Positions 1 through 7,300 of a stretch of DNA of 17,420 nucleotides are shown piece after piece. The translations under genes were made by a program, and so were the position numbers. How positions within the stretch are numbered: position 1 is the first letter of the stretch; each line of letters starts with the position of its first letter. Source of the DNA: Methanobacteriota archaeon (GTDB lineage Archaea; Thermoplasmatota; Poseidoniia; Poseidoniales; Poseidoniaceae); assembly GCA_002725275.1 (NCBI GenBank), contig PBOE01000013.1, positions 68,156-85,575 on the forward strand, written 5' to 3'. A model generated the notes under the pieces. The model saw only the letters and a list, made by a program, of their open reading frames with translations, did no database searches and was not told where the DNA came from.

Positions 1-522
1 CAAAGGTCGTTGACCGTGGTGGTGGCCGAACTCCCGCCCAGCGGGCTCTTCGAAAGCATTACGAGCGAGTTGGGCACGACCACCACGGCCGTTATCGGTC
101 TGCTCGGGATCATCATCATCGGCCTGGCCGTGTTCCTGTTCTTTACCCGCCAGCGCACGGCTCCAACCGAGGAGTTTGGTATGTTTGAACAAAGCCAGTT
201 CGCCGAGGCACCCAAGCCTGTCGCCTCCCTCCCGGCCAGCGAGCCCGTCGCCGCCTCGGTTCCAGCCGAATCCGCTCCGGTTCAAACCCAGCCCGCCGCG
301 TACAGCGCACCCGCCGAACCGGTGGCTGCCAACACCGGGCCCCCGCTCCCGGCGACGGGACTGCCCGAGGGCTGGACGATGGAACAGTGGAATTACTACG
401 GCGAACAATGGCTGGCTGCGAACCAGCCCGCTCCGGCTCCGGTTCAACCCATAGTTTCACAAACTCCACCAACCCCTGCCAACCCTGAGTTGCAATCGTT
501 GCTTGACGATCTGGACTTGTGA
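1..522 (+). CDS. C-terminal part of a membrane-anchored surface protein (5' truncated)
   Basis: The reading frame is open from the first base of the window, so this is probably the end of a larger protein; 173 residues are visible. A TTG at 10 or GTGs at 16-22 could be starts of a small standalone protein, but none has a visible ribosome binding site. A hydrophobic segment (GLLGIIIIGLAVFLFF, about residues 33-48 of the fragment) is followed by basic residues (RQR), which places the tail in the cytoplasm by the positive-inside rule. The tail is rich in Pro, Ala and Val, then carries an aromatic block (GWTMEQWNYYGEQWL) and ends LLDDLDL. From memory, similar blocks close many large surface proteins of Marine Group II archaea; this was not checked by search. 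The extracellular part and the function are unknown. The stop codon overlaps the GAGG ribosome binding site of the next gene, so the two genes are probably co-transcribed. Confidence 0.7.
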   Translation, partial: QRSLTVVVAELPPSGLFESITSELGTTTTAVIGLLGIIIIGLAVFLFFTRQRTAPTEEFGMFEQSQFAEAPKPVASLPASEPVAASVPAESAPVQTQPAAYSAPAEPVAANTGPPLPATGLPEGWTMEQWNYYGEQWLAANQPAPAPVQPIVSQTPPTPANPELQSLLDDLDL

Positions 523-531
523 GGCAGAAGC

Positions 532-1113
532 ATGGGGAGCCTGTGGCAATTCTTCGGACTACCGGACCCCGAAGGCGGCGCCAGCCCCACGACTCGAACA
601 CCTGCTCCCGAACCCAGCCAAGGCCCGGTTTCGCTTTCGGCCCCAGGCGAGGCCGAGGAAGCAGCGCCGTCCCCAACCCCACCCGCAGCGGTGGAGTCGT
701 TGGAAACCCCGTCGGTCGACGTGAGCAGCCTTCGTGCACCGCCGCTTGGCTGGACGGGTCCGACCACCCCCGATGGCGAAGCCTTTCACGACCTCGGCAT
801 TGAGATCACGCGCCAAGCACCCACGCCCAACAAAGCGCTTCGCTACGTTTCACCTGACGTGATGAAGCGTATCCCGACCGTGGCGATGCTCGAACGCGTC
901 ATGCAAGGCGACACCGCCATCGTCGATCTGCGCCCGCTCGTTCACATGGAAAGTCACCAGATGGCGTGTCGCAGGGAAATCAAGCACATGGCGGACCAAG
1001 CCCGTGTGAGCGTCTTCTCGCTGGACGCAGAGGACAAGTTGCTGATGGTCCCGGGCCACAACGTCGTGGTCGACATGGAAAAGCATGAACTCGGCCTGAA
1101 ACCGTTGTTGTAG
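532..1113 (+). CDS. sepF: SepF-like cell division protein (FtsZ membrane anchor)
   Basis: Archaeal SepF tethers FtsZ filaments to the membrane during division. The 193-residue protein has the SepF layout. A short N-terminal segment with hydrophobic and aromatic residues (MGSLWQFFGL) could be an amphipathic membrane anchor. A Pro/Ser/Glu-rich linker spans about residues 12-100. A compact domain at about 105-181 follows the SepF alternating pattern: a strand (DTAIVDLRPL), a helix (about 141-156), a strand (ARVSVFSLD) and a strand ending in a Pro-Gly turn (KLLMVPGHNVVVD). The linker is longer than in many archaeal SepFs. The start at 532 has GAGG 7 bases upstream, inside the previous gene's stop region. 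Maf lies convergently just downstream. I see no ftsZ in the window. The domain match comes from reading the sequence; another DUF552-type protein is the main alternative. Confidence 0.7.
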   Translation: MGSLWQFFGLPDPEGGASPTTRTPAPEPSQGPVSLSAPGEAEEAAPSPTPPAAVESLETPSVDVSSLRAPPLGWTGPTTPDGEAFHDLGIEITRQAPTPNKALRYVSPDVMKRIPTVAMLERVMQGDTAIVDLRPLVHMESHQMACRREIKHMADQARVSVFSLDAEDKLLMVPGHNVVVDMEKHELGLKPLL

Positions 1114-1115
1114 CG

Positions 1116-1682
1116 TCAATCCAGCGTCGCCAGCGCTGACAAAAACGCCATGGCGCCGTCTGCGAGACCCAACACGGTCGACGAAGCCCCCTCCACCAAA
1201 CGAGCATGCTCAGCCATTGGCCCCGCCAGGTCGTAGCCCCCGGCTTTGCCTTTCCATGACCCCGATGTCAGGAGATCATCGAGCTGGTCGGGCGACAACT
1301 CAGCAATCGAAACCACCGCCTGCTCGCACCATGAATGCCACGTGCCGTTCCAACGAACGGCGGTGGCGGTCCAAACCTGATGCAACCGGCCGCTCAATCG
1401 GTGGAGCATGGTTGCCGCGTGAGCCAAATCTCTTGGTTTCCCCATGCTCAGCGAATGGTCATCGGGATCGCTCAGCATGGTGTCTGCCACGATGACGAGG
1501 TCGTGGTGCGAGTCTGGAACGCTGCTCGCCTTTCGCTCGCAGATGGTCAACACTTGGTGGTCGACGGTGCCGGAAGGCGGGGTTTCGTCAACGTCGTGGA
1601 GCCCCTGGTGGTGCAAATTCGGGAACATCGGTTGAAGGAGTGCGTAGCGGCGGGGCGAATTGGAGGCCAACCACACGTCCAT
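1116..1682 (-). CDS. maf: Maf/Ham1-fold nucleoside triphosphate pyrophosphatase
   Basis: Maf proteins hydrolyse non-canonical or surplus nucleoside triphosphates to monophosphate and pyrophosphate in the cytosol; the family was first linked to inhibition of septum formation. The 188-residue product has the expected length. The N-terminal signature LASNSPRR is at residues 5-12, the catalytic aspartate is in VIVADT (D67), GKPRD follows at 81-85, SGRLHQVWTA at 97-106, and the C-terminal GKAGGYDLAGPMAE at about 145-158. The start at 1682 is chosen because the family signature begins four residues after it. The frame stays open to 1874, but that part overlaps the divergent gene and matches nothing in Maf. 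No clear ribosome binding site precedes the start, so the transcript may be leaderless. The exact substrate (dTTP/UTP/CTP or m7GTP type) cannot be told from the sequence. Confidence 0.9.
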   Translation of the reverse strand: MDVWLASNSPRRYALLQPMFPNLHHQGLHDVDETPPSGTVDHQVLTICERKASSVPDSHHDLVIVADTMLSDPDDHSLSMGKPRDLAHAATMLHRLSGRLHQVWTATAVRWNGTWHSWCEQAVVSIAELSPDQLDDLLTSGSWKGKAGGYDLAGPMAEHARLVEGASSTVLGLADGAMAFLSALATLD

Positions 1683-1774
1683 ACCCGAATGAACGCACCC
1701 CGGGCCTTGGAGATTGTCATTCCGTGCGTGGGTGATATTGAAGAATCCCGATGGCCACCCAAGGTCTGAGCCGC
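1683..1774. promoter_or_regulatory. Divergent intergenic region between maf and the KaiC-like gene
   Basis: About 92 bases separate the two divergent starts, or 68 if the ATPase begins at 1751. Both promoters must lie here or within the flanking gene ends. An AT-leaning patch (TGATATTGAAGAAT, 1732-1745) is the only TATA-like candidate for the plus-strand gene, and it is weak. A 6-base inverted repeat (GAATGA/TCATTC) is within chance expectation. No operator could be supported. Confidence 0.4.
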
Positions 1775-2494
1775 ATGTCTGAGATTGAACGCATCCCCAC
1801 CCACATTGAAGGCCTGGATGAGAAAATGCAAGGCGGCATTCCACAAGGCCACATTTGCATTGTTGCTGGCGCATCGGGTGCCATGAAATCGAGCCTGACC
1901 TTCTCCATGCTCTACAACGCCGTCCTCTACGGCGAAACCAGCGGCATCTATGTAACCCTCGAGCAGGGGAAGGACTCCCTCCGCTCTCACATGGCCAACA
2001 TGGGCATGAACGTTGATGACCCTCGTGTCCGAAACCGAATCGCCATCATCGACCTTGCCGACCTCCGAGTTCAACTCGACGAACAAGGCATGAGCAACCG
2101 GGTTGATTGGATGGGACAACTCATCAAGCAACTGACCTCGTATCGCCAGTCCATCGGGTTTGAGCTCCTCGTCTTTGACTCACTTGGAGCGTTCTTCACG
2201 CTGACGAAAATGGAGAACCCCCGAGATGAAATCTTCCGGCTTTTCGAAGCCGTTCGACGTCTCGAGTTGACCTCCTTCTTCATCTGCGAAATGACGGGCG
2301 AGGACCACAAGCAATTCGGCGAATACGGTGTGGAAGACTACCTCTCCGACGGTGTGGTGCACTTGGTGATGGAACGAAGCGGCGACGATGTCGCTCGAAA
2401 ATTGGGCGTCGTGAAGATGCGACACACCAACCATTTGCTCGGCTACAAACCGTTCAAGTGGAAGGAAAGCGAACAGCGGTTCACCATCGTCTGA
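1775..2494 (+). CDS. KaiC/RAD55-like RecA-fold ATPase with atypical Walker A
   Basis: Single-domain KaiC-like proteins are cytosolic RecA-fold ATPases, often regulatory, with unknown partners. The N-terminus ERIPTHIEGLDEKMQGGIP (residues 4-22) is the standard entry of a KaiC domain. The P-loop reads GASGAMKSS (32-40): lysine and serine are kept, but the glycine just before the lysine is methionine. TLEQ (61-64) sits where KaiC has its catalytic Glu pair, so one Glu is kept. Walker B is LLVFDS (131-136). The C-terminal KMRHTNHLLGYKPFKW (214-229) matches the typical end of the fold. The start at 1775 is preferred because the domain begins immediately after it and a weak AAGGT lies 9 bases upstream; ATG 1751 is in frame, adds eight residues, and cannot be excluded. 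Length is 239 residues. FlaH/ArlH is an alternative, but no archaellum genes are nearby. Confidence 0.85.
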   Translation: MSEIERIPTHIEGLDEKMQGGIPQGHICIVAGASGAMKSSLTFSMLYNAVLYGETSGIYVTLEQGKDSLRSHMANMGMNVDDPRVRNRIAIIDLADLRVQLDEQGMSNRVDWMGQLIKQLTSYRQSIGFELLVFDSLGAFFTLTKMENPRDEIFRLFEAVRRLELTSFFICEMTGEDHKQFGEYGVEDYLSDGVVHLVMERSGDDVARKLGVVKMRHTNHLLGYKPFKWKESEQRFTIV

Positions 2495-2496
2495 CG

Positions 2497-4320
2497 TCAC
2501 TCAACCGTCACGGACTTGGCCAAGTTGCGGGGTCGGTCCACGTCCCGTCCCAACCGAAGCGCCGTCTCGTAGGCCATCAACTGCAACGGGACCACCGTCA
2601 ACAACGGCGTTAACCAAGGGTGAATGGAAGGCACGGCGATGGAGACGTCGCCCTCAGCGGCGATGGCGTCGCCTTTCTCGTGAATCAAGATGACCTTGGC
2701 GCCGCGGGCTTTGACTTCATGAAGGGCCGACATCGTCTTCTCTTTGAGATGGTCGTTGGGGGCGATGACCACGACCGGGCTGCCTTCTTCCAGAAGCGCA
2801 ATGGGACCGTGTTTCATCTCACCTGCAGGGTAGGCCAGGCACGGAATGTACGCCAACTCCATGAGTTTGAGGGCACCTTCTTTGGCCACCGTGGCTGAGA
2901 GGCCACGGCCGAGGAACAACACGGAATGGGCCTCACACAGGAGATCGACCGCTTCGCTGATGGGGCCAACGTCCTCAAAGTAGGTCTCCATGAGGTGCGG
3001 GGCCTGTTGGAGTTGAGCGATAAGGTCGCGGCCGTCGTCCTTCGAAAGATGGCGCGTTCGTCCAAGTTGCGTAGCAAAGATGGTCAACTCCGCCACCATG
3101 TTGGTGAAGGCCTTGGTAGAAGCCACCGACTGTTCGGGACCGGAGTGGATGTAGACGCCCTGACCGCAGAGGCGAGCGATGGTGGAGCCCACCACGTTCA
3201 CCACACCAAACACCTGCCCGCCTTTGAGTTGGATTTCCTTGATGGCAGAAATCGTATCGGCGGTTTCACCGGATTGAGAAACAGCGAGGTAAATCGCTTT
3301 TGGATTGATGACGGCGTCGTTGTTCCGGAATTCGCTGGAAATGTGGGCCACCGCAGGAAGGCGCCCCATTTTTTCAATGAGCATCTGACCGATTTCGGCT
3401 GCATAAGCCGCCGTACCGCAACCGAGGAGGCGCACGTGAGGGGCTTGGACCAGGGTGGCGTGGTCGAGACCCATCCCACCCAAACGGCCGGTGCCCATCT
3501 CCCGGTCCACGCGCCCGGAGATGCACTGCCGAAGAGCATCGGGTTGTTCGTAGATCTCCTTGTACATGTAGTGGGGCGCATCACCGAGTTCCGCTTCGCC
3601 CCACGCATCCTCCAGAACGGTAATGTTTGGCTTGACATCGTGGCCTTTGGTCGACGTGATGCTGAAAGTGTTGCGCTGAATAACGGCCACGTCGCCGTCC
3701 TCGAGGTAAACAACTCGTTGCGTGTGGGCCGTCAGCGGGTGGGGGTCGCTTGAGACAAAGGTTTCACCGTCTCCCTGACCGATGATAAGCGGGGAGCCGT
3801 TGCGAGCGCAGATCAGCAGGTCGTGTTCCTTGAACAAAATACACAGCCCCCACGTCCCACGCAAGCGCCGCAGCATGGAACGGACGGCTTCGAGCGGCGT
3901 GCCCCCTTTTTCCAACCCCAAGGCGACCATGTGAGAGAGGACCTCAGAATCCGTTTCGCTGACGCATTCAACACCGCGTGCCGCCAAGCCTTTCCGGAGT
4001 TGTTGGAAATTCTCGATGATGCCGTTGTGGACCAAATGGACCCGATCATCGTAGGATGGGTGCGGGTGCGTGTTGACCTGCGTCACGCCCCCGTGGGTGG
4101 CCCAGCGGGTGTGAGCGATGCCGAGGGTTCCGGGAACGTGTTCTGGAAGGATGGCTTTCAAGTCGGCTACCTTTCCAACCGTCTTGTGAGTCTGGATGGT
4201 GCCGTCGTGCTCCACCGCGACGCCCGTTGAATCATAACCGCGGTACTCCAATCGACGCAGGCCTTCGACGAGGATGGGAAGGGCTTGTTGGTGCCCGATG
4301 TAGCCGAAAATACCGCACAT
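2497..4320 (-). CDS. glmS: Glutamine-fructose-6-phosphate aminotransferase (isomerizing)
   Basis: GlmS converts fructose-6-phosphate and glutamine into glucosamine-6-phosphate and glutamate, the entry step to UDP-GlcNAc and other amino sugars. The 607-residue product has the family's normal length and is intact. It begins MCGIFGYIG, with Cys2 as the glutaminase nucleophile once Met is removed, followed by LRRLEYRGYDS and AHTRWATHG in the class II amidotransferase domain (about 1-220). Two SIS isomerase domains follow, with LLGCGTAAYAA and VSQSGETADT in the first and EGALKLMELAYIP and EMKHGPIAL in the second. The C-terminus RPRNLAKSVTVE is nearly invariant in the family. TGAGGT (4327-4332 on the minus strand) is the ribosome binding site; its TGA is also the stop codon of the upstream subtilase, so the two genes are probably one transcript. 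Confidence 0.97.
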   Translation of the reverse strand: MCGIFGYIGHQQALPILVEGLRRLEYRGYDSTGVAVEHDGTIQTHKTVGKVADLKAILPEHVPGTLGIAHTRWATHGGVTQVNTHPHPSYDDRVHLVHNGIIENFQQLRKGLAARGVECVSETDSEVLSHMVALGLEKGGTPLEAVRSMLRRLRGTWGLCILFKEHDLLICARNGSPLIIGQGDGETFVSSDPHPLTAHTQRVVYLEDGDVAVIQRNTFSITSTKGHDVKPNITVLEDAWGEAELGDAPHYMYKEIYEQPDALRQCISGRVDREMGTGRLGGMGLDHATLVQAPHVRLLGCGTAAYAAEIGQMLIEKMGRLPAVAHISSEFRNNDAVINPKAIYLAVSQSGETADTISAIKEIQLKGGQVFGVVNVVGSTIARLCGQGVYIHSGPEQSVASTKAFTNMVAELTIFATQLGRTRHLSKDDGRDLIAQLQQAPHLMETYFEDVGPISEAVDLLCEAHSVLFLGRGLSATVAKEGALKLMELAYIPCLAYPAGEMKHGPIALLEEGSPVVVIAPNDHLKEKTMSALHEVKARGAKVILIHEKGDAIAAEGDVSIAVPSIHPWLTPLLTVVPLQLMAYETALRLGRDVDRPRNLAKSVTVE

Positions 4321-4329
4321 GGATGGACC

Positions 4330-7300
4330 TCACAATTCGAACGACTGAGCGCACACCGGACACGCCATTCGTTTGAGCATGAGGTCCTTGACGGCAAAGG
4401 TGGCCTGACACGAAGGGCACGTTACGTCTCGCTTGAGGTCGGGCAGCGGTAGCGCTGGAACGGGCAGCGGGGCGGCTCCGTCAAGCGGCGGCAGAGCCGC
4501 AGCCGGCAAAGGCGGCAAGGTTCCCGGGAGCGGCGGCAGGTTTTGCTGAATCACGGCAGCCATTTCGGACATCTCTCGCTGTTGTTTTCGCTTCATGCGT
4601 CGCTCCAAGCGGGCGTTGCCTTCACCCTCTTCGAGTTTCTTTTCCAACTCCTCCGCCAGTGTTTCTTCCTCTTCCATCACGGCCACGGGTGCTTGAACCG
4701 TGAGTTCCTCGTCGGTGTCTTCCACCGTGAGGAGCGGTCCGACATCGGTCTCGGGCGTCACCATGAGTTCCACCGTGTCGCCTTCACCCTCCTCCATTTC
4801 CTCAAGCAGTTCCTCAACCTCGCTGCGCGACCGTCGAACAACCACGGCAATGGACACCAAGAACAACACCAACACGCCGAGCCCGCCAACAAGGAGTCGC
4901 AGCTTCAACTCTCGAGACTCACCGGGGAGGTAATCGAGGAGGGTTTCGAGAAGACCGGGCGAAGCCACCGCCGTGTTGGAACCTGAAAGGGAGGCGATCT
5001 TGCTGAGGCTCAGGGACCCTCCCGGCGTGATGGAACAGACGATGGTGTCGTCTTCCATGACCCCAATGCCGAACAGGAAGCCTTGGTCGAGCATGTTGGA
5101 GAGGCCGTTGATCGCCTCCCCGTTTTCATCGGTGACCAAACCCAATCGATACACCGGTCCGTTGAGGTTGATTTCATCGTGATAGAGGTAGAGACCTTCA
5201 CCTCGTTGCGCCAACGCCACATCGGTTGCACCGGGGGCGAGCGACCGTTGCGTTTCGCCCGACCAAACGGCGTTGGTGTTGGAAACGACCACGTTGGAGA
5301 CTTTTCCTTGACCTTCAATCCACGCACCGACCAGCCGGTCCTCGCCTTTCTCAACCATCACGTCCAGCACGGGCGACGAAGCATCGTCGCCCACGGAGTA
5401 TTGGAAACTCCATGATGGAACGGTGTGAGGCCCGTGCGTGTACATCAGACCGACGCGTTCGATGCCCGAAACGTCGTCTCGGTATTCCTGGTAGAGCAAG
5501 TGAAGGTATTCATCGCCCAAACCGACCCCCAAGGGTTGCGTATCGCCCGGTCGGATGTCGATGTCGGAGAGCACCGTGATGGGGTTGGACCAGGACGTGC
5601 CGCGGTCTGGCGATGTCGATGAGATCACGAACAGCGAGGTGACGTCTTGCCACGAGCCGCCGGTCGACAGGTCTCGATGGTAGCCGGCGAGCACCATGGT
5701 GCCATCGTGCTGGTCAAACGTGAAACTGTAGTAGGACCCTTCGGATAGTTTCAGCGCTGGCATGTGGTAGTGCTTGGGCGTGGTTTTGCCCGCAGCCGAA
5801 ATCGAGGTCATGGCGATGTCGGTGAGGATGTAGCCTTCGAGGCTCAGCGAACGTCGCGTCCAGGCCACCTGGACCAAACCGTCGTCGCGGTGGTAAGCGG
5901 CCAGTTCGCCGCCCCAATTCTCTTCGAGGACGACGCCGCCCACGAGGGACAGCGTGGAGGTGATTGTCCGTGCGTGGAGTTCCCCGTCGACGGTTGTGAA
6001 GAGGAGCCCGCCGTTGTCGAGTCCGATGAATTCCAACGGCACTTCACCCGTGGGCAGGGAAACACCCACCCTCGGACCCGCAAGAACGTTGGCCGTCGTG
6101 ACGTTGAAGCGCAGCTCGCTGTGTTCCAACTCCACGCCCGTCCCGCTCAGGATGGCTCGGTACGACACCGAACCCGCTTCGTTGTGAACGTCCTCGAATT
6201 GTGCAAAGGCGTAGCCGGAGGTGGTGGCTGAGCCGGGAATCAGCGCCAGGGATTGGTCCTTCAGGCGCTGCCATCCGTCCCCTTCGTACCAGCGTTCCAA
6301 CCCGAGGTCAAGGTTGCTGGCGTCGGTCTGACCGAGGTTGTCCACCCGGACCTTGATGCTGAACGGAGCACCGGGGACGGGAACGTCGGGTGTCGTGCGA
6401 GAGGAGCCGGGCAGGAAGCGAAGCATCGGTTCAACGGGCCGTTCCTCGACCGTGAAACTGAACGTGTAGGTGTTGTCGCTGCGGTCAGGGTCCTCGTAGA
6501 GCTGTGTGGGGTCAAGCGACAGCGTGACGTCGTGCGTTCCCGCTTCGGTGGCCCACCAGTAGAGGGTCACGTCTGCACTCTCGCCCTGTTCGAGTGAAGT
6601 GACTTTTCCTTCGGACGGATAGGTGGTTGAATCGCTGCCTTCCCCGTCGAGGGTCAGGTAGACTTCGTTGGCATCCATGTCGCCGATGTTTCGAAGGCTG
6701 AACCGAACTTCCAGAACCGTGCCGGCCACCGCACTGTTGACGGGCAGGCCGCCGTCGTAAACGCCGACCGTCCCGGTGAAGGCAAAGTTGGGGGCAGCGG
6801 GGAGGTTGTCAACTTCGTAGGTTCGCTTGACAATGTCGCTGGTAACGCCGCTCGTGTTGACCATGCGCACGCTGATGCGGTGAGAACCGTCGCTGACTTG
6901 CGTCGAGTCCCACGAGAAGGACCATGCTTGAACGCCCTCTTCTTGTTCAGCGAGTTGATCTCCGAGTTGCCAGTCGCCGCCGTCGACCTTGTATTCCACT
7001 CGATCGTGGTCGGTTCCCTCAACGGTCCCCGAAAAATCAACCGAACCCACCAGCGCCGTACCGAGCGGAGGTTCGCTGATGGACACCGTCATTCGTGCGA
7101 AACGAACGATGCGGACGTCGATGACCGATGCTTCACCGCCCTCGGTCAAGGCCCGGGCGTAAACGAGCGTGTAAGACTCGTCGGGGTCCGCCCAATCGTC
7201 GTCCACCGTGATGTCGAAGTACCAGTCTTCCACCGTGCCGTCAGCGCTCAGCCAGTTGGTGAGTTCAGCGCTGTCGCCGTCCTCGTAAAATTGTTCAAAC

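Noticed and set aside
1683..1874. N-terminal extension of the maf reading frame
   Set aside because: It overlaps the divergent ATPase gene, has no family similarity, and the Maf signature starts right after the ATG at 1682.
2926..3753. 275-codon open frame antisense to glmS
   Set aside because: It lies wholly within a well-conserved glmS on the other strand and shows no domain of its own.
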